In this document: in pieces, positions 8,601-15,867 of the stretch | Numbering within the stretch: the first letter of the stretch is position 1 | How the letters are laid out: the number at the start of each line of letters is the position of its first letter | DNA from: Opitutia bacterium | Lineage (GTDB): Bacteria > Verrucomicrobiota > Verrucomicrobiae > Opitutales > UBA953 | Direction of reading: 5' to 3' | Assembly (NCBI GenBank): GCA_004558035.1 | Contig: SFEJ01000004.1 | Span: 1 to 64,000 of the forward strand | Length of the DNA stretch: 64,000 nucleotides | Position numbers and translations under genes: made by a program | Notes under the pieces: generated by a model | What the model was told of the DNA's origin: nothing | The model's database searches: none | What the model saw: the letters and a program-made list of their open reading frames with translations, nothing else

Positions 8601-10054
8601 ACGGGATGCTTCAGCGACGCCGCGAACGCCTCCACGAACGAGCCGCAGCCCGACGAGCACGCCTCGTTGATTTCGAGCCGATTGATCGCCTGGTTCTCCA
8701 CGAAGATCGCCTTCATGTCCTGCCCGCCGATGTCGAGAATGAACGAGACGTCCGGCCTGAACTTGCGCGCCGCGCGGTAGTGCGCGATCGTCTCGACGAC
8801 GCCCTCGTCCAGGTTGAACGCGGACTTCACGAGGTCTTCGCCGTAGCCCGTGACGCAGCTGCGCGCGATGCGGAGGCGCGTTCCCGCCGCGCTGCACTGC
8901 TCGAGCAGCGCGTTCAGCCCTTCCTCAACGGTGCCGAGCGCGTCGCCCTGCGATTTTTTGTAAAAGCGGTAAAGCACGCGTTCCCACGAGTCGGTGACGA
9001 CGATCTTCGTCGTCGTCGAGCCCGAATCGATGCCGAGAAAGCACGGCGAGCCGTCGTGCTCCGCGAGCGGGATTTCCGGAATCACGCCGCCGCGCTTCGC
9101 GGCGAACCACGCGTCGAAATCCGCCTCGTCGCGGAACAGCCGCGGGAGCGCTCCCGCGCGCGGCGCACGCCCGACGGCGTTCTTCTGCGCCGCGACGAGC
9201 GCCGGCATCTCCGAAAGCCGCGGGAACGCCTTCGCCGCGTCCTTTTCGCCCGCGGTCCGCGCCGCGTTCGCGCACGCCGTGAGCGCGCAGCCCCACGCGG
9301 GAACGATCGCCGCGTTTTCGCAGACGACGCAGTCCTCCTCGCGCAGATTCAGCTCCTCGACGAACGCCCGGCGCAGCGCGGGAATGAACGCGAACGGCCC
9401 GCCGCAGAAGAATGCCTTGGGCAGAATGTCGAAGCCGCGCGCGAGATTGCCGATGCACTGCAGCGCCACCGCGTGAAAGATCGACGCCGCGATCTCCTCG
9501 CGCGAGACGCCGCGCGCGAGCAGGTTCTGAATGTCCGTCTTGGAGAACACGCCGCAGCGCGACGCGATCGGGTGCACTGTCTTCGCCGCGAGCGCGAGGT
9601 CGGACAGCTCCGAAACGTCGCGCCCGAGCAGCGTCGCCATCTGGTCGATGAACGCGCCCGTGCCGCCCGCGCAGCTGCCGTTCATGCGGATGTCGGGCGA
9701 TTTCCCCTCCTCGAAGAAAATCATCTTCGCGTCCTCGCCGCCGATGTCCACGAAGGTCCGTGTGTCCGGATATTTCGCGCGGACGACCTCCGCCGCCGCG
9801 ACGACCTCCTGCACGAACGGGAAGTTCCCGCGCTCGGCGACGCCCATGCCCGCCGAGCCCGTGACGACGAGATTCACCGCCCCGTCGCCGAGCTTCGCGA
9901 GCGCGTTCCCGAATCCGATCTCGAGCGCGCCGAAAATGTCCGCGTGGTGCCGCCGATACTCGGAATGAACGACGTCGCCGTTCCCGTCGGCGAACACCAG
10001 CTTCAGCGTCGTCGAACCGACGTCTAGCCCCACATTGTAAATTTTTTCTTCCAT
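5675..10054 (-). CDS. Acyl-CoA dehydratase activase, double BcrAD/BadFG domain with DUF2229
   Basis: 1459 aa, the usual size of fused activases. Two ASKHA ATPase domains are visible: residues about 1-270 (GLDVGSTTLKLV, then GSCAGGTGAF) and about 335-600 (GIDSGSTTTKIV, then NEACSSGCGSF). Each has the family cysteines that hold a shared 4Fe-4S cluster. A Cys cluster CPGCTNRCQVREF follows near 640, then DUF2229 (IGIPRALNAFENFPFWNALL) and a long HgdB-like C-terminal half. Related proteins drive electrons into 2-hydroxyacyl-CoA dehydratases or benzoyl-CoA reductases at the cost of ATP. No dehydratase subunit is adjacent, so the substrate is unknown. It follows a TetR gene by 34 bp in the same direction. 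The enzyme type implies anaerobic metabolism. Confidence 0.9.
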   Translation of the reverse strand: MEEKIYNVGLDVGSTTLKLVFADGNGDVVHSEYRRHHADIFGALEIGFGNALAKLGDGAVNLVVTGSAGMGVAERGNFPFVQEVVAAAEVVRAKYPDTRTFVDIGGEDAKMIFFEEGKSPDIRMNGSCAGGTGAFIDQMATLLGRDVSELSDLALAAKTVHPIASRCGVFSKTDIQNLLARGVSREEIAASIFHAVALQCIGNLARGFDILPKAFFCGGPFAFIPALRRAFVEELNLREEDCVVCENAAIVPAWGCALTACANAARTAGEKDAAKAFPRLSEMPALVAAQKNAVGRAPRAGALPRLFRDEADFDAWFAAKRGGVIPEIPLAEHDGSPCFLGIDSGSTTTKIVVTDSWERVLYRFYKKSQGDALGTVEEGLNALLEQCSAAGTRLRIARSCVTGYGEDLVKSAFNLDEGVVETIAHYRAARKFRPDVSFILDIGGQDMKAIFVENQAINRLEINEACSSGCGSFVEAFAASLKHPVAEFARMACFSEAPCDLGTRCTVFMNSKVKQCLREGAGVPDIAAGLSFSIVKNCLHKVLKIRDVSELGDNIVVQGGTFRNLSVVRAFEVLTGKSVVFTNMPELMGAYGCALVASEHFAKSAPAAANEDADAAGTPLERLARHNAYKEKQLTCPGCTNRCQVREFLFDNGNTYYSGNKCEKIFTNKGGDFRKGENMYAFKYSRIFRRCAVPAERAASSEKNVPAGTPKRRIGIPRALNAFENFPFWNALLTECGFDVVLSATSTMPLYEKGLHSVMSDNICFPAKLTHGHVLDLVNRKVERIFMPYVVRERMEDKEANGSFNCPIVSSYSQVIASAMETREKYGVPLDSPVVTFSDEKLLRRACYKYLHGLGVPKHVFEPAFSVALNAQRKFTHELCDKAKSILENARKNGRMTLLLAGRPYHTDPLVQHKISDMAADFGADVVTEDVVRFSDDDALDGINGVLQWTYVTRILKAARFVAEADASVHYVQMTSFGCGPDAFIIDEVSDILRRGGKNITILKIDDVNNVGSLKLRLRSLIESLKFKSGLAGTRARRTPPKHTAVFRDEDRRRTILYPFISGYLSPIIKPALESCGYKAVMLPPSDEQTVEYGLKHSNNEICYPATLCVGDIVKALDSGKYDRDEVAVGISQTGGQCRATNYLTLIKKALANAGYGDVPVVALGVGTSPINDQPGMRFSLSKIAKRAVSAIVFGDCISQMYYSTVVREQVAGTAAKLRDSYMAALIPCVRWNRVSEMFRLLRRAAEEFDAVPVRAERVPAIGIVGEIFVKYNSFSHKNVVSWLVENGVEPIIPNVTDFMIQDIVNNKINVKLNLAHRSLRTWGFTLAFSMIARSAIAKADRACRAFRRYRPFGSIEEKAKKGGAIVNLAAQFGEGWLIPAEFASFAEHGVNNAVSLQPFGCIANHIVAKGVEKRVKRLYPKMNLLFLDFDSGTSEANVLNRLHFMIKNARDELARADA

Positions 10055-10088
10055 AAGAAACGGAAATCGCCCGAAACGCGTTCCCGCG

Positions 10089-10715
10089 TCATTCCTTCAC
10101 CTCGATCTTCAGCGCCAGCATCGCGTTGCGGATCACGGTCTTCTTGTGCTGCTCGAGCGTGTCGCGGTAGCGCTCCGGATCGCGGTCCATCAGCGTCGCC
10201 TTCAGAATCGGCGAGACCAGAAACGGAAAAATGCACTGCCCGTAAAGCGAGAGGCAGAACGACTGCGCGTCGAAGTTCTTCAGCTTCTGCTTCTTCGCGA
10301 ACTCGTCGAGGAGCTTCACCGCGTAGGCGATGTTCCCGTGGCGGCTCTCGACCTCGAGAAACAGCTTCGCCATGCCCTCCGGATCGCGGTAGATCTGATT
10401 GATGACGAAGTGCGGCGCCAGCGGCGTTCCCGCGAGCAGATCGACGTATTTGTTCACGAAGAGCCGCACCTTCTTCTCCGGCGTCTCGCCCCCGCGGATG
10501 ATTTCGCCCAGCTGCGGCATGAACTCTTCGATGATGTCCTTGAAGATCGCCTGAAAGAGATTCTCCTTCGTGCGGAAATAATAGTGCAGCGACGGCCGGG
10601 AAATCCCCGCCTCCGCCGCGATGTCGCTCATCGAAGTCGCCTCCAGGCCCTTCGAAATGAAAACTTTTTTCGCCGCATGAAGAATCTGCGTCTCGGTCTT
10701 CGTCTTTCTGTTCAT
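10089..10715 (-). CDS. TetR/AcrR family transcriptional regulator
   Basis: 208 aa from ATG 10715. The N-terminal HTH is typical: TETQILHAAKKVFISKGLEA, then SMSDIAAEAGISRPSLHYYF. The C-terminal ligand-binding region is helical and not diagnostic. The gene is transcribed ahead of the activase gene, and a perfect inverted repeat (TGACAGC...GCTGTCA) lies 24 bp before its start, so autoregulation of a tetR-activase operon is likely. A longer in-frame start at 10895 would read through that operator and is rejected. The effector could be an acyl-CoA or fatty acid, by analogy only. Confidence 0.9.
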   Translation of the reverse strand: MNRKTKTETQILHAAKKVFISKGLEATSMSDIAAEAGISRPSLHYYFRTKENLFQAIFKDIIEEFMPQLGEIIRGGETPEKKVRLFVNKYVDLLAGTPLAPHFVINQIYRDPEGMAKLFLEVESRHGNIAYAVKLLDEFAKKQKLKNFDAQSFCLSLYGQCIFPFLVSPILKATLMDRDPERYRDTLEQHKKTVIRNAMLALKIEVKE

Positions 10716-10738
10716 GATTTTTTGAAAAAGGGCGCGTA

Positions 10739-10765
10739 TGACAGCACTGACTGACAACGCTGTCA
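10739..10765. promoter_or_regulatory. Putative TetR operator
   Basis: Inverted repeat of TGACAGC with GCTGTCA, 13-nt spacer, in the gap between the tetR gene and the divergent aminotransferase gene. A second half-site TGACA lies inside the spacer. Size and symmetry suit a TetR dimer pair. It is 24 bp from the tetR start and about 190 bp from the aminotransferase start, so the tetR-activase side is the more likely target. Confidence 0.7.
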
Positions 10766-10955
10766 AACTCGAAAGTCCGATTCCGGCGGACGGAAAACCC
10801 CTCCGCCGCGACCGGGCGCGCCGACGTTTTTTTGACAGCGTCGCCGCCTCCCCTTTTCGTCTCCCGAATCCGCCGCGCGGACGCGCGGGGAGCAAAATGC
10901 GTTTGCGTTCCCGCGCGGGAACGGCAATGCTTTCGGCTCCATTCCAAACACGAAA

Positions 10956-12155
10956 ATGAGTAACGACAATTCTGCGTCACCTCTTTCCACCTGGGCGAAG
11001 AACATCGCCCCTTCACCGACTTTGGCGGTCGACGCCAAGGCAAAAGCCCTCAAGGCGGCGGGCAAGGACGTCTGCGGATTCGGCGCCGGCGAGCCGGATT
11101 TCGACACGCCGCAGTTCATCCGCGAGGCCTGCGCCAAGGCGCTCGCCGAAGGCAAGACGCGCTACGTGCCCACGCCGGGCATTCCCGCCCTGCGCAAGGC
11201 GATTGCGGCGGACTACGCGGCGCGCGGCTTCCGCGGCGTGGACGAGACCTGCGTCGTCGTCAGCCCCGGCGGAAAAATGTCGTGCTATCTTTCGATTCTG
11301 GCGCTCGTCAGCCCGGGCGACGAGGTCGTCATTCCCGCGCCGTATTGGGTGAGCTATCCGGAGATGGTCAAGCTCGCCGGCGGGAGCGTGAAGGTCGTCC
11401 CGACGACGGACGCGACGGGCTTCAAGATGTCCGCCGAACAGCTCCGCGCGGCGATCACGCCGAAGACGAAGCTGCTCGTCCTCACGTCGCCGTCGAATCC
11501 GACGGGCGCGGTTTACACGCGCGCGGAACTCGAGGCGCTCGTGAACGTCGCCGTCGAGGCGGGCATCTACGTGCTTTCCGACGAAATCTACGGCGCGCTC
11601 ACCTATGACGGCGCGGAATTCGTTTCGCCCGCGACGTTCTCGGACGCGGCGGCGGAGCGCGTCGTCACGGCGTCGGGCTTCGCGAAGGCCTACGCGATGA
11701 CGGGCTGGCGTCTCGGCATCGTCGTCGCGCCGAAGCCGATCGCGGGCGCGATCGCGAAGCTGCAGAGCCAGATGTCCTCGAACTGCACGACGTTCGCGCA
11801 GTACGGCGCGCTCGCGGTCTATGAGCAGCCCGAGCTCGCGAAGGCCGCCGTGGCGGAAATGCTCTCGCACTTCGACCGTCGCCGCAAGATGCTCTGCGAC
11901 GCGCTGAACGCGATTCCGGGCGTCTCGTGCTACCGCTCTCAGGGCGCGTTTTATCTGTTCCCGAACATCGCCTCGTTCGGCATGTCCTCGACGGAATTCG
12001 CGGAAAAGCTCCTCGAAGAAGAGCTCGTCGCCGTCGTTCCCGGCTCGGCGTTCGGCGCGGAAGGCTACATGCGTCTCAGCTACGCGACCGCGGACGAAAC
12101 CATCAAAAAAGGCGTCGAGCGCATCGCGCGTTTCTGCGCGCGGCACGCGAAGTGA
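10956..12155 (+). CDS. Aspartate aminotransferase-type class I/II aminotransferase
   Basis: 399 aa, standard length for fold-type I PLP enzymes of the bacterial aspartate aminotransferase I-beta group. Seen are the N-terminal GAGEPDFDTP segment, TSPSNPTGAVYTRAE, the YVLSDEIYG aspartate-tyrosine site and the PLP lysine in SGFAKAYAMTGWRLG, then a C-terminal YMRLSYATAD arginine. It probably interconverts aspartate/oxaloacetate and glutamate/2-oxoglutarate; prephenate or other side activities cannot be excluded. The gene is monocistronic or leads into ybaB 135 bp downstream. No Shine-Dalgarno sequence precedes the start. A 16-bp perfect palindrome, GTTCCCGCGCGGGAAC, lies at 10907-10922 just upstream. 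Confidence 0.9.
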   Translation: MSNDNSASPLSTWAKNIAPSPTLAVDAKAKALKAAGKDVCGFGAGEPDFDTPQFIREACAKALAEGKTRYVPTPGIPALRKAIAADYAARGFRGVDETCVVVSPGGKMSCYLSILALVSPGDEVVIPAPYWVSYPEMVKLAGGSVKVVPTTDATGFKMSAEQLRAAITPKTKLLVLTSPSNPTGAVYTRAELEALVNVAVEAGIYVLSDEIYGALTYDGAEFVSPATFSDAAAERVVTASGFAKAYAMTGWRLGIVVAPKPIAGAIAKLQSQMSSNCTTFAQYGALAVYEQPELAKAAVAEMLSHFDRRRKMLCDALNAIPGVSCYRSQGAFYLFPNIASFGMSSTEFAEKLLEEELVAVVPGSAFGAEGYMRLSYATADETIKKGVERIARFCARHAK

Positions 12156-12290
12156 GCGGACGCGCGTCCGAAGGCCGCGGGACGCCCGCGAAGGCGCAGC
12201 CCTTCGTCGTTCCCGCGGCCGCCGGCGCGCCCGCGACGATTCCCTTTTCTTTTTCCCCTCAAATTTTCAACCGTTCAAACTTTTAAAAAA

Positions 12291-12602
12291 ATGGCAGGCG
12301 TAGGCAAACTCCTCAAACAGGCTCAGAAAATGCAGAAGAAGATCGAAGAAGCGACCCAGGCGCTCTTCGACGAAAAAATCGAAGTCTCTTACGGCGGCGG
12401 CGCGGTGAAGCTCGTGATGAACGGGCACAGCGAGCTGAAGTCGCTCGAGCTCGACCCGGAATTTCTCAAGGAAGACAAGGCCGCCGTCGAGGCCGCGCTG
12501 CTCGCGGCGTTCACGGAAGCGACCGAAAAGGCGAAGGCGCTCAACAAGGAACGCATGCAGGCGGCGACCGCGGGCTTCACGCTCGGCGGCATGGGCATGT
12601 GA
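12291..12602 (+). CDS. ybaB: YbaB/EbfC nucleoid-associated protein
   Basis: 103 aa, matching the family: AGVGKLLKQAQKMQKKIEEA helix, then a beta-hairpin with VKLVMNGHSELKSLELD and a C-terminal helix with AAFTEATEKAKALNKER. The protein forms DNA-binding dimers shaped like tweezers. The usual neighbour recR follows after 10 bp, which is the conserved ybaB-recR order and supports both calls. The start is preceded by an A-tract and not by a ribosome site. Confidence 0.93.
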   Translation: MAGVGKLLKQAQKMQKKIEEATQALFDEKIEVSYGGGAVKLVMNGHSELKSLELDPEFLKEDKAAVEAALLAAFTEATEKAKALNKERMQAATAGFTLGGMGM

Positions 12603-12612
12603 TCTTCCCCGC

Positions 12613-13215
12613 ATGTCCCTCTTCGACGACGCGCGCGCGGAACTGAAAAAGCTCCCCGGACTCGGCTTCCGATCCGCGGAACGCATCGCGCTGCACCTGC
12701 TCGTCGAGCACCCGGAGGCGCTCCCGCCGCTGCTCACGGCGCTCGCCGAAGCCGCGCGCAAGATCACGCGCTGCCGGCTCTGCGGCAATCTCGCCGAGGG
12801 CGGCGAAGACGCGCTCTGCCCGATCTGCGCGGACGCGCGGCGCGACCCGTCGCGGCTCTGCGTCGTCGAACACGTGCCCGACCTGATGGCGCTCGAGCGC
12901 GCCGGCGCGCACGACGGGCTTTACTGCGTGCTGCACGGGCGCCTTTCGCCGATCCGCGGCGTCGGCCCCGAACAGCTCAACTTCAAGGCGCTGGAGGCGC
13001 GCCTCGCCGACGGGAACGTCGAGGAAATCATCCTCGCGCTCTCCAACGACATCGAGGGCGAGGCGACCTGCCACTACATCCGCGAGACGCTGCTGAGCGC
13101 GTTCCCGCAGGTGAAGGTTTCGCGCATCGGCTTCGGCCTGCCCTCGGGCGCAACGCTGAATTTCGCCGATTCCGCCACGCTGAAGAACGCGCTCGATTCG
13201 CGCAGAAACTTCTGA
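12613..13215 (+). CDS. recR: Recombination protein RecR
   Basis: 200 aa, usual length. The order is an N-terminal HhH region (LKKLPGLGFRSAERIALHLL), a zinc finger with two CxxC pairs (CRLCGN...CPICAD) at about 55-75, a TOPRIM domain (LCVVEHVPDLMALERAG, YCVLHGRLSPIRGVGPE) and a C-terminal Walker-B-like segment. RecR acts with RecO/RecF in gap repair and RecA loading. It is the second gene of the ybaB-recR pair, with a methyltransferase gene 13 bp downstream. Confidence 0.95.
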   Translation: MSLFDDARAELKKLPGLGFRSAERIALHLLVEHPEALPPLLTALAEAARKITRCRLCGNLAEGGEDALCPICADARRDPSRLCVVEHVPDLMALERAGAHDGLYCVLHGRLSPIRGVGPEQLNFKALEARLADGNVEEIILALSNDIEGEATCHYIRETLLSAFPQVKVSRIGFGLPSGATLNFADSATLKNALDSRRNF

Positions 13216-13228
13216 CCCCGCGGACGCG

Positions 13229-14401
13229 ATGACGGAACGGCTCGAAAAATACTGGCTCGAAAAAGCCCGCGCCGCGCTCGGCGTTCCCGCGACGGAAAGC
13301 GACGAAAGCGTCCTCGAAAAAATCCGCCCGCGCGTCGCCGAGCTCAGCGATCTCTTCACGACGGAACGCCCCGAGCGCTTCCGCGACTACATGAGCGACC
13401 CGCGTCTGCTCGCCGCCTACGGGCTTTTCTTTTTCCCGCAGAGCTTCGCGCGGGCGAGCTTCGCGGCGCGCCGTCTTCTCGGTTTCTGCGCGCGCGTTCC
13501 CGCGCCGGGAGACGCGCCGATCCGCGTACTCGACCTCGGCAGCGGCGCCGCGCCGACGGGCCTCGCCTTCGCCGCCGCGCTGCGGGAACGCTTCCCGGAA
13601 CGCGCGGTCGAGCTCGTCGCCGCCGACCGTTCCCGCGCCGCGCTCGACGCGATTCCCGCCGCGCTTTTCGACGGCGTCCGCGTCCGCGCCGAAGCCGCCG
13701 ACCTCAAGAATTTCCCGTGCCCGCGCGGCGCGTTCGACTTCGTCACGCTGGGCTGGTCGCTGAACGAAATCGTTCCCGCGGACGACGACTTTTCCGGCGA
13801 AAAGGCGCTCGCGTACCTGAAGCGGCTCGCCGCCGCGCTCGCGCCGACGGGAACGCTCGTCGTGCTCGAGCCCGCGCTGAAGACGACGACGGAGCGCCTC
13901 CAGCGCGTCGGCGACCGTTTCGCGGCGACGCCGGGGCAGCCGCTTTTCCGCGTCGCGCCCGAGCTCGGCGACCACGCCGACCCGCTGCTCGCCGAAGGCG
14001 GCGAAGCCTGGAACCACGAAGTGCGCCGCTGGACGCCGCCTCCCGCGCTCGAATTCATCAACCGCAGGCTTTTCCGCGAAATCCAGGTCGTCAAGTTCTC
14101 CTGGTGCGCTCTCGGCGCGGCGCCGCTCCGCCTTCCCGAGCCGCCCGCGGGAGCTCCGTTCCTGCTCCGCCTCGTCTCGCCGATGGAAATCACGAAGCCC
14201 GCGCTGCGCTTCGTCGGCGTGACGCCCGACGGCAGAAAGATCCGCGTCGAAATTCCCGCGCGCGGGCTCCCGAAAAGCGAACGCAAACGCTTCGTGGAAT
14301 CCTGGGAACGCGGCGACGTCGCCGCGCCCGCGGGAACGCTCTCCGAACTCGGCGAGCCCGGGCATTTCCGCTTTTCGGGAACGCTGATCAAAATCGCCTG
14401 A
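13229..14401 (+). CDS. Rsm22-like SAM-dependent methyltransferase
   Basis: 390 aa. A helical N-terminal part (YMSDPRLLAAYGLFFFPQSF) precedes a class I methyltransferase core: the SAM-binding loop VLDLGSGAAPTG near 93-104, the acidic strand end AADRS, and GWSLNEIVP in place of motif IV. The arrangement resembles the Rsm22 family (small-ribosomal-subunit assembly methyltransferases), including a later W-x-H-E-x-R-R-W segment, but the family's metal-binding cysteines are not obvious. The substrate is therefore unproven. The gene overlaps nothing, follows recR closely and precedes an MCE gene by 22 bp. Confidence 0.7.
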   Translation: MTERLEKYWLEKARAALGVPATESDESVLEKIRPRVAELSDLFTTERPERFRDYMSDPRLLAAYGLFFFPQSFARASFAARRLLGFCARVPAPGDAPIRVLDLGSGAAPTGLAFAAALRERFPERAVELVAADRSRAALDAIPAALFDGVRVRAEAADLKNFPCPRGAFDFVTLGWSLNEIVPADDDFSGEKALAYLKRLAAALAPTGTLVVLEPALKTTTERLQRVGDRFAATPGQPLFRVAPELGDHADPLLAEGGEAWNHEVRRWTPPPALEFINRRLFREIQVVKFSWCALGAAPLRLPEPPAGAPFLLRLVSPMEITKPALRFVGVTPDGRKIRVEIPARGLPKSERKRFVESWERGDVAAPAGTLSELGEPGHFRFSGTLIKIA

Positions 14402-14423
14402 ACCTCAAAAATTTTCCGCCGCC

Positions 14424-15398
14424 GTGACGCCGCCTTCCAAAAACGCTTCGACGCGAGATCCGCGGGCCCGCCGCCTCGGGATCGCCCTGCTCGTCGGCTT
14501 CGTCGTTCTGCTCGCGTTCGTCGCGCAGACGTGGTTCGTCACGGCCTACCGCGCGCGCGAACGCTTCGCGCTGTATTTCCCGCAGACGATTCAGGGGCTT
14601 TCCGTCGGAGCCAACGTGCTCGCCGACGGCAGAAAAATCGGTCAGGTCGAATCCGTCGAGCTGCGCCGTCTCGAACGCGACGGCGTCGCGACGCGCTGCG
14701 CGCTCGTCACGATCTTCGTCGACGTCCGCCGCGTCATGCCGAGCACGCCCGCGTCGATGAGCCGCGGCGACGTCCGCGAACGCCTCGACCGCGCCGTCGA
14801 AGCCGGCCTGCGCGCGCGCCTGCTGATGCCCTCCCCGCTCGCCAATGGTCTCAGCATCGAGCTTTTTCTGGACAAATCGAAGCCCGTGCGGCTCGTCCGC
14901 GACGCCGGCAACGACGTGCCCGAAATTCCGACGATTCCGGGCTCGATCACGGAAATCGTGGACGGCGTCAACGCCTTTTTCGAAAAATACAGGCCCGATG
15001 AAATTCCGCGCCGCTTCGAGGACGCGAAAAGGCAGCTGCGCGAAATCGAAGACGCCTTCGACGCCGCCTCCGTCGCGGACGCCGACGCCGCCCTGCTCCG
15101 CGCCTTCGAAAATCTGAACCGGGCGCTCGACCCCGACCTCGCGGCGCGCCGCGTGAAGGCGCTCGACGACGCGCTCGCCGCCCTCGCGGACGCGCTCGAA
15201 AGCGGCGAAGGCGATTCCGCCGCGCTCCGCGAAGCCGCGGAAACGGCGCTGCGGGATTTTTCCGGACAGCTCCGCGACGCCGCCGAAGCCTTCCGCGCGG
15301 CGACGGACTCGCTCGACGGCGAAGCGCTGCGCAAGATCGAGACCGCCCTGCGCGACCTCCGCGAAACCCTCGCGCCGCTCCGCCGCGAAATCCCGTGA
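14424..15398 (+). CDS. MlaD/MCE-family protein
   Basis: 324 aa from GTG 14424. One membrane-spanning segment lies near residues 15-35 (LGIALLVGFVVLLAFVAQTW), followed by an MCE domain at about 45-130 (FALYFPQTIQGLSVGANVLADG, KIGQVESVEL). The long C-terminal part is helical and alanine-rich with coiled-coil character. MCE proteins form hexameric rings that move lipids between membranes, normally with MlaE/MlaF; no permease or ATPase gene lies beside it. The GTG is chosen because it is the first start before the membrane segment. Confidence 0.75.
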   Translation: MTPPSKNASTRDPRARRLGIALLVGFVVLLAFVAQTWFVTAYRARERFALYFPQTIQGLSVGANVLADGRKIGQVESVELRRLERDGVATRCALVTIFVDVRRVMPSTPASMSRGDVRERLDRAVEAGLRARLLMPSPLANGLSIELFLDKSKPVRLVRDAGNDVPEIPTIPGSITEIVDGVNAFFEKYRPDEIPRRFEDAKRQLREIEDAFDAASVADADAALLRAFENLNRALDPDLAARRVKALDDALAALADALESGEGDSAALREAAETALRDFSGQLRDAAEAFRAATDSLDGEALRKIETALRDLRETLAPLRREIP

Positions 15399-15416
15399 CC
15401 CCGCGGGCGCGCCTTT

Positions 15417-15860
15417 TCAGCGCTCGGCGAAGGGATTGCGGAGAAGGAGGGACGTCGGCCTGCCGTCGGTGAGGACGAGCGGGAAGCCGACCCAAAGGTA
15501 TTTTTCGCCGCGCGGGAAATCGCTTATCGCGGGAACGTTCCCGTCCGCGTCCGGCGGCTGCAGGCGCGCGACGACGCGGTTGTTCCCGTCCACGAGAACG
15601 GCGACGAAGGGCTGCGGGAACGGCATCGGCGCGGGAACGCCGTCGGCGGATTTCTTCTCGGCGTGCGCGTATTCGATTTTGAGGCGCAGCGGCGCGCCGG
15701 GCGTCCGCAGCTCGGCTTCGTCGTTCACGACGCGCGCGCGCAGCACGCCGCCCGCGTCCGTGCGGGCGATGCTCGCCATGTCCACCGCGTCGCGGAACGA
15801 GGCAAAGAACGCGAACGCCGCGGCGGCGGCGACGAGAATCCAAAGCGCGAGACGTTTCAC
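15417..15860 (-). CDS. Hypothetical membrane-anchored or exported protein, 147 aa
   Basis: An N-terminal hydrophobic segment (residues 4-22, LALWILVAAAAAFAFFASF) acts as a signal peptide or anchor. The rest is a beta-rich periplasmic-type domain that includes FVAVLVDGNNRVVARLQP and KYLWVGFPLVLTDGRPTSLLLRNPF. I do not recognise a named family; the size is similar to GDYXXLXY proteins but that motif is absent. It follows the M48 protease gene by 7 bp in the same direction, so the two are probably co-transcribed. It converges on the MCE gene. Confidence 0.6.
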   Translation of the reverse strand: MKRLALWILVAAAAAFAFFASFRDAVDMASIARTDAGGVLRARVVNDEAELRTPGAPLRLKIEYAHAEKKSADGVPAPMPFPQPFVAVLVDGNNRVVARLQPPDADGNVPAISDFPRGEKYLWVGFPLVLTDGRPTSLLLRNPFAER

Positions 15861-15867
15861 GGCGGCT

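Noticed and set aside
5612..10027. Long plus-strand open frames (478 and 960 codons) opposite the activase gene
   Set aside because: They are antisense shadows of a high-GC gene with strong third-position GC; translations are Arg/Ala/His-rich and lack domains.
10716..10895. Extended N-terminus for the TetR protein
   Set aside because: It would translate through the inverted-repeat operator and adds a basic, non-family leader; the HTH begins at the ATG at 10715.
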